In this document: piece after piece, positions 42,293-50,325 of the stretch
How the letters are laid out: every line of letters begins with the position of its first letter
How positions within the stretch are numbered: position 1 is the first letter of the stretch
NCBI GenBank assembly: GCA_017431725.1
Contig: JAFRKN010000014.1
Location: 19,620 to 83,619, forward strand
DNA: 64,000 nt
From: Candidatus Saccharimonadota bacterium
Lineage (GTDB): Bacteria > Patescibacteriota > Saccharimonadia > Saccharimonadales > Saccharimonadaceae
Direction of reading: 5' to 3'
The notes under the pieces: model-generated
Database searches by the model: none
Told to the model about the DNA's origin: nothing
What the model saw: only the letters and a program-made list of their open reading frames with translations
Program-made: the position numbers and the translations under genes

Positions 42293-45200
42293 AATTGAGC
42301 CCAAGTGATTTTGTTCACTTACATAACCATACGCATTATTCGTTGCTGGATGGTTTGACAAAGGTTCCCGAATTAGTAAATTTTGTCAAAAAAGACGGTA
42401 TGGAAGCAGTCGCTGTGACTGACCATGGGACAATGTCGGGGTTAGTTGAGCTTTATAAATGTTGTAACGATGCTGGCATTAAACCAATATTAGGGCTTGA
42501 AGCCTATGTGGCAGCACGCAAAATGACGGATAAAGATCCGGCGCATGATAAGCAGAGATTTCATATTACCTTATTAGCGATGAATAATAAGGGCTTTGAA
42601 AATCTTTGCCGAATTATGAGCAATTCTGAAGAACATGGTAAATATTATAAGCCACGCACTGATCACGAAGAGCTGAAAAAATATAATGAAGGAATTATTT
42701 GTCTGTCTGGTTGTATGGGGTCAGAAATTTCGGAAGCGATTCGAGCAGGGGATGACAAACGGGCGCTGGAACTGATTGATTGGTATAGTAAAGTTTTTAA
42801 AGACCGTTTTTACTTGGAAATGCAGGATCATGGTCATCCAAAATCTTCGACACATTCGGAAGAGCAAAAGAGAGTAAATGATTGGCATATGGCCCATGCG
42901 AAAAAACTAGGGTTACCACTAGTGGTGACTTGTGATGCACATTATTTGAATCATGAAGATCAAGATGCGCATGAAGTATTGCTTTGTATTGGTACAGCGG
43001 CAAATTTGTCTGACACTAATCGGATGACTTTAAAAGATTTTGATTTACACGTAGTTTCGGCAAAAGAAATCATTGAACACTGGGAAGAAACTTGTCCAGA
43101 GGCAATTTTAAATACTAAAAAGATTGCGGATTCGTGCAATGTTGATTTGCAACTGGGACGGATTTTGATTCCAAAATTTCCAGTACCAGATGGGGAAGAC
43201 GAAAAATCTTATCTTGATAAGTTGGTTTTTCAGGGTTTGGTTTATAGATATGGTGGCAAAAAATTAGAAGAAGCTAGCAAGATGGCAGTTGTTGAATGTC
43301 GCAAAATTCTGGAGAAGGTCGATCAAGACCGTGATGAGGATTATAAAATTTTGCCCAGAATTGATTATGAGCTTTCGGTCGTAGATAAGATGGGATATAA
43401 TGGCTATTTCTTGATTGTGCAGGATTTTATTAACTGGGGAAAATCTCAGCGGATTGTTTATGGGCCAGGACGAGGTTCGGCAGCTGGTTCAATTTTAGCT
43501 TATGCTCTTCGGATTACAGAACTAGACCCGTTGAAATATGATTTACTATTTGAGAGATTTTTAAACCCGGATAGAATTTCGATGCCGGATATTGATACCG
43601 ATATTCAAGATACTAGGCGCGATGAAGTGATCGAATATTGTTCGCACAAATATGGTTATGAGCGAGTTTCTAATATTGTGACTTTTGGTAAAATGATGGC
43701 GAAAAATGCGGTGAGAGATGTTGCGCGGGTACTCGAAGTGCCTTATGCGGAAGCGGACAGATTAGCGAAAATGGTGCCGGATCCAGTGCAAGGACATCAT
43801 GTGCATCTTACTGATGCTATTCGCGAGGTGCCGGATCTCAAAAATGAATATGAAACTAATCCGACCGCGAAAGAAGTGATTGATTTTGCGGCGAGACTCG
43901 AAGGAACGATTCGTAATCACGGCGTACATGCTTGCGGGGTAATTATCGCGCCAGATGATTTAGTAAAATTTTTACCTCTAGAGGTTTCGGCAAAAGGGCC
44001 GATTGCGGCACAGTTTCCGATGGGGCAAGTTGAAGAATTAGGCCTGCTCAAAATGGATTTTCTAGGGCTTTCCAACTTATCAGTAATCAATAATGCGCTA
44101 AGAATGATCCGAAAAGTCTATCATGATGATATTGATTTAGCGAATTTACCATTAGATGATAAAAAAACTTTTGAACTATTACAACGGGCAGAGACTACTG
44201 GGGTATTCCAGCTAGAGTCAGCAGGGATGAAAAGATATTTACGTGATTTGAAGGCTTCGTCTTTTGAGGATATTATCGCTATGGTAGCCTTATACCGACC
44301 AGGACCAATGCAATTCATCGATTCATTTATTCGACGCAAACACGGTCAAGAAAAAATTACTTATCTTCATCCAGGCCTAGAGCCAGCGTTAAAAAACACT
44401 TACGGAATTTTAATTTATCAAGAGCAGTTCATGCAGATTTCAAGAACTTGGTGTGGATTTACGGGTGGGCAAGCTGATACTTTGAGAAAAGCAGTCGGTA
44501 AGAAAAAAGTCGATTTGATGAAAAAAGTGAAACCGGAATTTATTGAAGGAGCGATAAAAGTTGGTGGAGCAACTAAAGAAGTTGCGGAAACTTTTTGGAA
44601 CCAATTATTAGAATTTGCTAATTATTGTTTTAATAAGTCACACGCGGCGTGTTATGCTTTGATTGCTTACTGGACAGCATATCTAAAGGCACATTATCCA
44701 GATGCTTTTATGGCGGCACTAATGACGGCGGATATGAGATGGACGGATCGATTAGCGATTGAAATTTCGGAATGCAAAAAAATGGGGCTAAAAGTTTTAG
44801 GGCCAGATATTAATCAATCTTATGGTGATTTCGGGATTGTGGGTGGAGAAAATACAATTAGATTCGGACTTTCTGGTATCAAAAATATGGGGAAAGCTTT
44901 GGTTGAAGATATCGTGATTGCGGAGAGAGACAAAAATGGGCCGTTTAAATCAGTTTGTGACTTTGCCAAGCGAGTTGATTCGACGAAATTTAATAAAAAA
45001 TCGTGGGAAGCAGCAATTAAAACTGGGGCTTTTGATCGGTTTGAGGGAACGAGATCTGATTTACTATTCAACCTAGAAGCAATTCAGGCTTATGGTGCGA
45101 AAATCCAAAAAGACGTCGGGTCGGGGCAGACGGATTTGTTTGGTATGATGGGTGAAGCGGGGGCAGTCCCAGAGGTAGAGATCAAACCAGCTCCGGTTCA

Positions 45201-46026
45201 ACATCCAGAAAAAGAACAGCTTTTGTGGGAACGTGATTTGATGGGACTTTATCTTTCCGCGCATCCACTAGATAAATATGATATGTATTTTGAAGAACAA
45301 ACTCATCCGATGAGCTTAATTACAGCTGAGAACAATAATAAAGTGATAGTAATTGGAGGAATTATCACGGCGGTCCGGACGATTTTAACGAAGAAGGGAG
45401 ATAAAATGGCATTTGTAAAGATTGAAAATAAAACAGATGAAGCGGAGTTTATTGTTTTCCCGAGCATCTTCGAAGAATATGGTGGTAAATTAGTAGTAGA
45501 TAATGTAATAAAAGTACAGGGAAAGGTTAATGCGACAGACAAAAATGGCAATGTAACTTCGGATGTAAAAATTTTGGCGGAGGCAATTGAAGTTATATCG
45601 GATGAAATATTAGATAATTATGAATCGACGGGGACAAAATTGGCCGCACCAGTATCAGCACCAGAAAATGGGTCAAGGCGTCGTGGCAAATCTTCGGCCG
45701 AAAAAGTTTATAACGGGGGTGGGCGAGCAAATGGAGCGCCTAGTAATCTTCCGAAAGAGGAAGTCCCGCATGTTTTAAAAGAACCACCTAAAGATCCACG
45801 AAAAGAAAGATTATATATTTTGATCGAGGATGCCGAAAATACAGAAGTTTTAACGGCAATTAGAAGGTTAGCAGACATTTATATTGGAATGCAAGATGTA
45901 GTTTTGGTGTTGAAAGATGGTGAGTCAAAAAAACCGTTAAAAATGCCGTTTAAAGTAGAAATAAATGAAGAATTATTGGAAAAATTACGAGAATTAGTAG
46001 GAGAAGAAAAGGTAAAGGTACGGTAA
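42289..46026 (+). CDS. dnaE: DNA polymerase III alpha subunit
   Basis: Replicative polymerase of 1245 residues. The PHP domain opens the protein (FVHLHNHTHYSLLDG, VAVTDHGTMSG), so the metal-binding residues that allow proofreading activity in some DnaE are present. The palm has YGPGRGSAAGSILAYAL and PDIDTDIQDTRRDEVI, with the catalytic Asp residues. Later come the fingers (QLESAGMKRYL, YRPGPM), tandem HhH segment and an OB-fold (VIVIGGIITAVRTILTKKGDKMAFVKIEN). The C-terminal 130 residues have a Gly/Arg-rich linker and a small alpha/beta domain. It starts inside the previous stop codon (ATGA). Confidence 0.96.
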   Translation: MKLSPSDFVHLHNHTHYSLLDGLTKVPELVNFVKKDGMEAVAVTDHGTMSGLVELYKCCNDAGIKPILGLEAYVAARKMTDKDPAHDKQRFHITLLAMNNKGFENLCRIMSNSEEHGKYYKPRTDHEELKKYNEGIICLSGCMGSEISEAIRAGDDKRALELIDWYSKVFKDRFYLEMQDHGHPKSSTHSEEQKRVNDWHMAHAKKLGLPLVVTCDAHYLNHEDQDAHEVLLCIGTAANLSDTNRMTLKDFDLHVVSAKEIIEHWEETCPEAILNTKKIADSCNVDLQLGRILIPKFPVPDGEDEKSYLDKLVFQGLVYRYGGKKLEEASKMAVVECRKILEKVDQDRDEDYKILPRIDYELSVVDKMGYNGYFLIVQDFINWGKSQRIVYGPGRGSAAGSILAYALRITELDPLKYDLLFERFLNPDRISMPDIDTDIQDTRRDEVIEYCSHKYGYERVSNIVTFGKMMAKNAVRDVARVLEVPYAEADRLAKMVPDPVQGHHVHLTDAIREVPDLKNEYETNPTAKEVIDFAARLEGTIRNHGVHACGVIIAPDDLVKFLPLEVSAKGPIAAQFPMGQVEELGLLKMDFLGLSNLSVINNALRMIRKVYHDDIDLANLPLDDKKTFELLQRAETTGVFQLESAGMKRYLRDLKASSFEDIIAMVALYRPGPMQFIDSFIRRKHGQEKITYLHPGLEPALKNTYGILIYQEQFMQISRTWCGFTGGQADTLRKAVGKKKVDLMKKVKPEFIEGAIKVGGATKEVAETFWNQLLEFANYCFNKSHAACYALIAYWTAYLKAHYPDAFMAALMTADMRWTDRLAIEISECKKMGLKVLGPDINQSYGDFGIVGGENTIRFGLSGIKNMGKALVEDIVIAERDKNGPFKSVCDFAKRVDSTKFNKKSWEAAIKTGAFDRFEGTRSDLLFNLEAIQAYGAKIQKDVGSGQTDLFGMMGEAGAVPEVEIKPAPVQHPEKEQLLWERDLMGLYLSAHPLDKYDMYFEEQTHPMSLITAENNNKVIVIGGIITAVRTILTKKGDKMAFVKIENKTDEAEFIVFPSIFEEYGGKLVVDNVIKVQGKVNATDKNGNVTSDVKILAEAIEVISDEILDNYESTGTKLAAPVSAPENGSRRRGKSSAEKVYNGGGRANGAPSNLPKEEVPHVLKEPPKDPRKERLYILIEDAENTEVLTAIRRLADIYIGMQDVVLVLKDGESKKPLKMPFKVEINEELLEKLRELVGEEKVKVR

Positions 46027-46061
46027 TATTTTAGAGCCTCCGATATGGTATAATTTAGGGT

Positions 46062-46478
46062 ATGAAAAAGAAAAAGGTGTCAGATTCGGTAACGGTTAAT
46101 CGAAAGGCGAGGTTCGATTATATTTTGGGTGATGAGCTGACGGTGGGAATGGCGCTAAATGGTCTTGAGGTGCGTTCAATCCGGGATCACCATGTGCAGT
46201 TAAAGGGTTCTTTTGTAACGATTCGAAACGATGAACTTTGGCTGAATAATTTGACACTAGGGGCAGAGACCGCGCGCAATATTAAATTACTAGCAACGAG
46301 AAAACAAATCGAGGCGCTAAATCGAGAGAAAGTTGCGGGCTCAACAATTGTCCCGGTAAAACTGCTCGGTGGTTCTAGGCACATTAAACTCGTAATCGCG
46401 GTTGGAAAAGGTAAAAAGAAATACGATAAGCGTGAGACAATTAAAAAACGCGATATTGAAAGAGGACGCTATGCTTAG
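46062..46478 (+). CDS. smpB: SsrA-binding protein
   Basis: Partner of tmRNA in ribosome rescue. 138 residues with the family start VNRKARFDYILGDELTVGMALNGLEVRSIRDHHVQLKGSFV split over two strands, then VPVKLLGGSRHIKLVIAVGKGKKKYDKRETIKKRD, which includes the basic tail that reaches into the mRNA channel. TGGTATAAT ends seven bases before the ATG: leaderless. Its stop overlaps the xth start by eight bases. The tmRNA gene itself is not seen in the window. Confidence 0.95.
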   Translation: MKKKKVSDSVTVNRKARFDYILGDELTVGMALNGLEVRSIRDHHVQLKGSFVTIRNDELWLNNLTLGAETARNIKLLATRKQIEALNREKVAGSTIVPVKLLGGSRHIKLVIAVGKGKKKYDKRETIKKRDIERGRYA

Positions 46479-47331
46479 AATTTTCTCTTGGAACGTTAAC
46501 GGGCTAAGGGCGGTTTTAAATAAGAAGGCGTTGCAAAAATTGATTGAAGAACAAAAACCGGATATTTTGTGTCTTCAGGAAATTAAGGCGAAGCCGAAAC
46601 AAGTAAATTATAAATTTCCCGGTTATAAAGTTTTTTGGAACCCAGCGAAAAGGGCTGGATATAGTGGAACTGCTATATTGTTTTCCGAAGACTGTCAATC
46701 TAGATTTGTTTGTCCAAAAATGTATATTCCTGACGACGCCGAGAAAGTTGTCCCAAAGGGACAATCTTTCCCGGACGTCCAGCGTATGACATTTTTGGCA
46801 AACAAGTCGTCTGAGGAAAACAATATAGCAGTTCCTGAAGGGCGAGTCTTAGGCTTAGACTGCGAAAAATTTTATTTAGTTAATGTTTATGTGCCGAATT
46901 CGAAGCCGGATTTGTCGCGATTAGAACTACGCGAAAAAGAATGGGATCCAGAATTTTTGCAATTTTTAAAAGAGCTGGAAAAAACGAAACCGGTGGTGGT
47001 TTGTGGGGATTTTAACGTAGCACATGAAGAAATTGATATTGCGCGACCAAAAACGAATCATCATTCGGCGGGATTTACCGATGAAGAAAGACAAGGAATG
47101 ACAAATTATTTGAATGCAGGCTTGATTGACACTTTCCGAACCCTGCATCCTAAGGCAGTGCGTTATACTTGGTGGAGTCATTGGGGGAAAGCACGCGAAA
47201 ATAATGTAGGATGGCGAATTGATTATTTCTTAATTTCGAAAGGTTTACGAAAAAATCTCAAGTCGGCAGAAATTTACGAAAATTATATGGGATCGGACCA
47301 TTGTCCAATTTCAATAGATTTGGAAATTTAA
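46471..47331 (+). CDS. xth: Exodeoxyribonuclease III / AP endonuclease, with a foldback-encoded insert
   Basis: AP endonuclease for base-excision repair, 286 residues. FSWNVNGLRA, LCLQEIKAKPKQ (Glu metal ligand), GYSGTAILF, FYLVNVYVPNS, VVCGDFNVAHEEID and NNVGWRIDYFLIS...YMGSDHCPI all match. Between GTAILFS and EGRVLGLDCEKF there are about 50 residues where homologues have about 15; this segment is coded by the long foldback 46671-46830. I start at ATG 46471 (MLRIFSWNVNG), after AAAGAGGA in the smpB end; the longer frame to 46402 lies within smpB. Confidence 0.93.
   Translation: MLRIFSWNVNGLRAVLNKKALQKLIEEQKPDILCLQEIKAKPKQVNYKFPGYKVFWNPAKRAGYSGTAILFSEDCQSRFVCPKMYIPDDAEKVVPKGQSFPDVQRMTFLANKSSEENNIAVPEGRVLGLDCEKFYLVNVYVPNSKPDLSRLELREKEWDPEFLQFLKELEKTKPVVVCGDFNVAHEEIDIARPKTNHHSAGFTDEERQGMTNYLNAGLIDTFRTLHPKAVRYTWWSHWGKARENNVGWRIDYFLISKGLRKNLKSAEIYENYMGSDHCPISIDLEI
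46671..46830. repeat. 160-bp foldback palindrome within xth
   Basis: TGCTATATTGTTTTCC (46671-46686) is a perfect 16-base inverted copy of 46815-46830. The arms continue inward with interruptions: AGAC, TTGTTTG, CCAAAAATGT, GACG, GAAAG, down to a perfect core TTGTCCC-AAA-GGGACAA at 46748-46764. The whole is open in the xth frame. Confidence 0.85.
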
Positions 47332-47332
47332 A

Positions 47333-48118
47333 ATGGAATATTTTGAAAAAATTGAAAAAGCCCCACAAGACGATTTAAGTTGGAATATTCCTGAGCAAAA
47401 ACGGGGAATGGTTAATATTATTGGGGGGAATGGGCAAAATTTTCGAACTGAAATTAAAATTTCGGAGTTTTTGGCGGAAAAATACCCGATTCAAACCGTT
47501 AAGACAATTTTGCCAGATGTTTTAAAAACTAAGTTGCCACCTCTACCTAATTTAGTTTTCCTAAAATCCACTGATTCGGGTTCATTTGCGGATGAAGAAG
47601 AGTTAAAACAAGAATTGAATGTAGTGGATTTTAATCTATTGATTGGTGATTTATCAAAAAACACGGTGACTGGTCGGGCAATTTCTAGCGCCTGTCGTTT
47701 TTCCGAAAAACCAACTTTGATTACGAGAGATAGTATTGATTTGGTGATTGAAAATGAACCAGAAAAATTGCTGATGAACGAAAAATTAATCTTTTTTGGT
47801 TCGATGACACAAATGCAAAAATTATTAAGGGCAGTTTATTATCCAAAAATGCTGCTCTTGTCACAATCTTTGATTCAGGTTGTGGAGATTTTACATAAAT
47901 TTACTTTGAGTTATCCCATAGCAATAATAACTCTACATAATGGCCAAATTTTGATTGCTAAAAATGGAGAGGTAAAGGCTGTGCCAATTGATGTATCGGG
48001 ATATTCACCAATCATGTTTTGGCAAGGGGAGCTCGCGGCAAAAATTGTTGCCCTCAATCTTTTTAATCTAAATAATTTGACTAAGGCAACGGTGGCAGCA
48101 ATATTTAATACTATTTAG
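47333..48118 (+). CDS. Ribokinase-like protein, possibly related to NAD(P)H-hydrate dehydratase
   Basis: 261 residues. No motif is decisive. The early GMVNIIGGNGQNFRTEIKISEFLAEKYPI and the mid-segment VVDFNLLIGDLSKNTVTGRAIS resemble the start and the Asp-Gly region of the YjeF C-terminal (ADP-dependent dehydratase) ribokinase-like fold, and the C-terminal LAAKIVALNLFNLNNLTKATVAAI fits its last helices. The typical GTGD catalytic motif is not seen, so activity is doubtful. Starts one base after the xth stop, so co-transcribed; it converges on the next gene with an eight-base overlap. Confidence 0.5.
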   Translation: MEYFEKIEKAPQDDLSWNIPEQKRGMVNIIGGNGQNFRTEIKISEFLAEKYPIQTVKTILPDVLKTKLPPLPNLVFLKSTDSGSFADEEELKQELNVVDFNLLIGDLSKNTVTGRAISSACRFSEKPTLITRDSIDLVIENEPEKLLMNEKLIFFGSMTQMQKLLRAVYYPKMLLLSQSLIQVVEILHKFTLSYPIAIITLHNGQILIAKNGEVKAVPIDVSGYSPIMFWQGELAAKIVALNLFNLNNLTKATVAAIFNTI

Positions 48119-48752
48119 ATTTTTGACTTGCTAATTTTTTTTCTATTTCAACGGCGTCACGAGAGATATTTTTGCGACGTTGACGCAAGAAAAACCAGGC
48201 GAAGACAAAGGTTAAACAACCAGCAATGAAACCAATGGACTTAATTGGGACTGACCAGTTAGTAGCAAAAAGAGTGACGGCATTTAAAATACCAAGACAT
48301 AAAGTATAACCATAACGCCGAGCTAAGATAATTTTCTTGGCAAGCGGAAAATTTTTTCTAGCTAGAGAATTTTTGGTGCAATTATCTGGATGACCGAGTA
48401 GCTTGCCATAAACGACAAACTCGATAGTGCCACAAATAACGAGATAATAAATAATGGCGATTAAGCCAATAACCCAATTGATACGAATGGTAACAAAAAG
48501 CACCTGAGCAGTCGCCAGTAAAACATCGGAAATCATATCATAGAGCGCAGCATATTTGCGATACTTTGGAGTTTTATTTTTGGGGAACGGCCACTTTTTG
48601 GCGCAAGTGCCATCAAAAGCATCGGTCAGAACGGCTGCAAAAAACATTAGAAAAACTGCTTCGGCTGAGCCACTATGAACGACGCAACCATAAAGTATGG
48701 CAAGAGCTAAAATAAGTCTTGATAAAGTTAGTATATCCGCTAAATACCTCAT
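48111..48752 (-). CDS. CDP-alcohol phosphatidyltransferase family protein
   Basis: 213-residue membrane protein with about five hydrophobic segments. The family motif DG(x)2AR(x)8G(x)3D(x)3D is recognisable but altered: TDAFDGTCAKKW, then about 12 extra residues (PFPKNKTPKYRK), then YAALYDMISD. So Arg is Lys, Gly is Ala, and the spacer is longer, while the four Asp are kept. Such enzymes make phospholipids from CDP-diacylglycerol. TGTTATAAT (reverse strand, 48765-48760) ends seven bases before the ATG: leaderless. Followed upstream by a glycosyltransferase gene on the same strand. Confidence 0.75.
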   Translation of the reverse strand: MRYLADILTLSRLILALAILYGCVVHSGSAEAVFLMFFAAVLTDAFDGTCAKKWPFPKNKTPKYRKYAALYDMISDVLLATAQVLFVTIRINWVIGLIAIIYYLVICGTIEFVVYGKLLGHPDNCTKNSLARKNFPLAKKIILARRYGYTLCLGILNAVTLFATNWSVPIKSIGFIAGCLTFVFAWFFLRQRRKNISRDAVEIEKKLASQKSK

Positions 48753-48793
48753 TAGCTTAATTATAACAGAATATATTCAAAATTGCCATTTCG

Positions 48794-48979
48794 AATATAT
48801 TTAAACTAAGAAATTAATTTTGATGAGTATGTGACAAACCCAGTTAATTTTTACAACTTTTCCTCATCCGAGACGAGTAACCTGAGATCGAGGCGAGGAT
48901 TGAGCGAAATGTTGTAAAAATTAACATGGCGTGCAGTCACCCACGAATCAAAATTAATTTCTTAGTTCATTAAATATAT
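48794..48979. repeat. Long foldback palindrome at the 3' end of the GT4 gene
   Basis: AACTAAGAAATTAATTTTGAT (48804-48824) recurs inverted at 48947-48967, and GTTAATTTTTACAAC (48843-48857) inverted at 48911-48925; GTGAC pairs lie between. Homology extends outward through ATATATTTAA. The right arm is the coding end of the glycosyltransferase; the left arm is its inverted copy in the intergenic space. Confidence 0.85.
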
Positions 48980-50183
48980 CTAATAGAATTTTAATGCGGT
49001 TGCTGATTAAAATTTCGTGGCGATGTTTTGACATGATTTCGCTCATTGTTTGAATTTTTTCGGGATGAGCAAAAAGATCATTTAAAGCTTTTACCATGTC
49101 GTCGGGATGTTCAGATATGCTTAAAATATAGCTTCCAGGCGGAACGATTTCCTTCATGTCTGGATCGCAGAAAAAAACTGGCACGTTATAGGCTTCGGCT
49201 TCGATTAAAGTCATACCGAAAGTATCAAAATTATAAGAAACTAATACGTCTAAATGGGACGAATTGATAGCTTTTTCTAGTTGATTAAATTTGACATTAC
49301 CATGAAATTTGACTTTCATGTGATGACGTTTAGCAAATCTGCGGGCGCGGAAAAAGTCGCCGCCGCCACCATAAACGTCAAGACAATACTTTCCTTCAAC
49401 GTTTTTTAAAGCGTTTAAAAATGGCATCATGCGCTTTTCGGCGGAAACGCGTGAGTGCCAAATAATTCTGAGCTCTTCTCCTGGTTTTAAAGTTTTGACG
49501 GCTTGTTTTTCGGGAAATTTAGCATCCGGAAAACCATTGGGAAAAACTTTAATCGCTTTTTTGACGCCATAGTGTTTTAATTTTTGACGGAAATGTTCGG
49601 ACGGAGTTAAAACTAAATCGGCATAATTTGCGTGATTAACCATCAAAGTCCACATCTTGGCTTTGGCTAGATTATCGACTAAATAATGATCGCGTTTAAC
49701 TTTAATCGGATGAGGGAGATACCAAGAATGGAACCAATTAAGCATAGTAGCAACAAAAGTGCGAAAACCAAAAGGAATAATATGAGTTTCGCCCATGTCT
49801 TCGCGTCCGTGCATAACCTGAATGGAAGGAATTTTGAATTTTTTAGCCAGACGAAGTCCGGCAATAGAACAACCGGATTCGTAATGGACGTAATAAATAT
49901 CAAAATTTTTAATTTCGGGGTGATTTTTTAAAAGCCATCTTTCAATAATTTTGGGGCGACGAGAAACTGGGGTGAGCCCACGAAAACAAATTTTGCAACT
50001 TGGAACCTGAAAAATATTTTCAGACGCAAGTTTTTTAAAAGCTTTGTTGGGACGGGGAAAACCAGAAGAAAAAACGTAGACTGTGTGGCCTAATCGTTCG
50101 AGCTCGGCTTTTTGGGCGTTGATGGATGATACTATCCCTCCCGTTAAATCTAAATAACAATCCGAAAAAATGGCAATTTTCAT
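48954..50183 (-). CDS. Glycosyltransferase family 4 protein
   Basis: 409 residues, GT-B fold. N-terminal MKIAIFSDCYLDLTGGIVSSI has the Gly-rich acceptor loop; HYESGCSIAGLRLAKKFKIPSIQVMHGRED lies mid-protein; the C-terminal lobe has IIWHSRVSAEKRMMPFLNAL and DVLVSYNFDTFGMTLIEAEAYNVPVFF, the EX7E nucleotide-sugar site (here with EAEAYN). Next to a CDP-alcohol phosphotransferase and in the same window as galU, glycolipid synthesis is plausible. TGCTAAAAT (50195-50190) ends six bases before the ATG: leaderless. The last codons form one arm of the foldback 48794-48979. Confidence 0.87.
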   Translation of the reverse strand: MKIAIFSDCYLDLTGGIVSSINAQKAELERLGHTVYVFSSGFPRPNKAFKKLASENIFQVPSCKICFRGLTPVSRRPKIIERWLLKNHPEIKNFDIYYVHYESGCSIAGLRLAKKFKIPSIQVMHGREDMGETHIIPFGFRTFVATMLNWFHSWYLPHPIKVKRDHYLVDNLAKAKMWTLMVNHANYADLVLTPSEHFRQKLKHYGVKKAIKVFPNGFPDAKFPEKQAVKTLKPGEELRIIWHSRVSAEKRMMPFLNALKNVEGKYCLDVYGGGGDFFRARRFAKRHHMKVKFHGNVKFNQLEKAINSSHLDVLVSYNFDTFGMTLIEAEAYNVPVFFCDPDMKEIVPPGSYILSISEHPDDMVKALNDLFAHPEKIQTMSEIMSKHRHEILISNRIKILLDIFNELRN

Positions 50184-50205
50184 ATTTTTATTTTAGCATG
50201 TAAAG

Positions 50206-50214
50206 TGCTATAAT
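50206..50214 (+). promoter_or_regulatory. metK promoter (extended -10)
   Basis: TGCTATAAT (TATAAT 50209-50214); no good -35. Start near 50221, just ahead of the riboswitch. Confidence 0.7.
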
Positions 50215-50232
50215 CGTAACATCAATAATTTA

Positions 50233-50325
50233 ATATCAAGAAGGAGCGAGGGAACGGCCCAAAGAACTCCTGCCAACCTACTTTTAATAGCAAGGTGGTA
50301 ATTCCGACCAAGAAAGGAAAGATAT
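50233..50325 (+). promoter_or_regulatory. SAM-I (S-box) riboswitch controlling metK translation
   Basis: The core matches the S-box: AAGAAGGAGCGAGGGAACGG, then CCC, AAAGAACTCCTGCCAACC and GCAAGGTGGTAATTCC. P2 is AGGAG (50242-50246) with CTCCT (50267-50271). P3 is a short CTA/TAG. P4 is TTCC (50302-50305) with GGAA (50316-50319), which is part of the ribosome-binding site. P1 is ATATC (50233-50237) with GATAT (50321-50325), which includes the first two bases of the metK ATG. Binding of SAM should therefore hide the start site directly. Confidence 0.85.
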
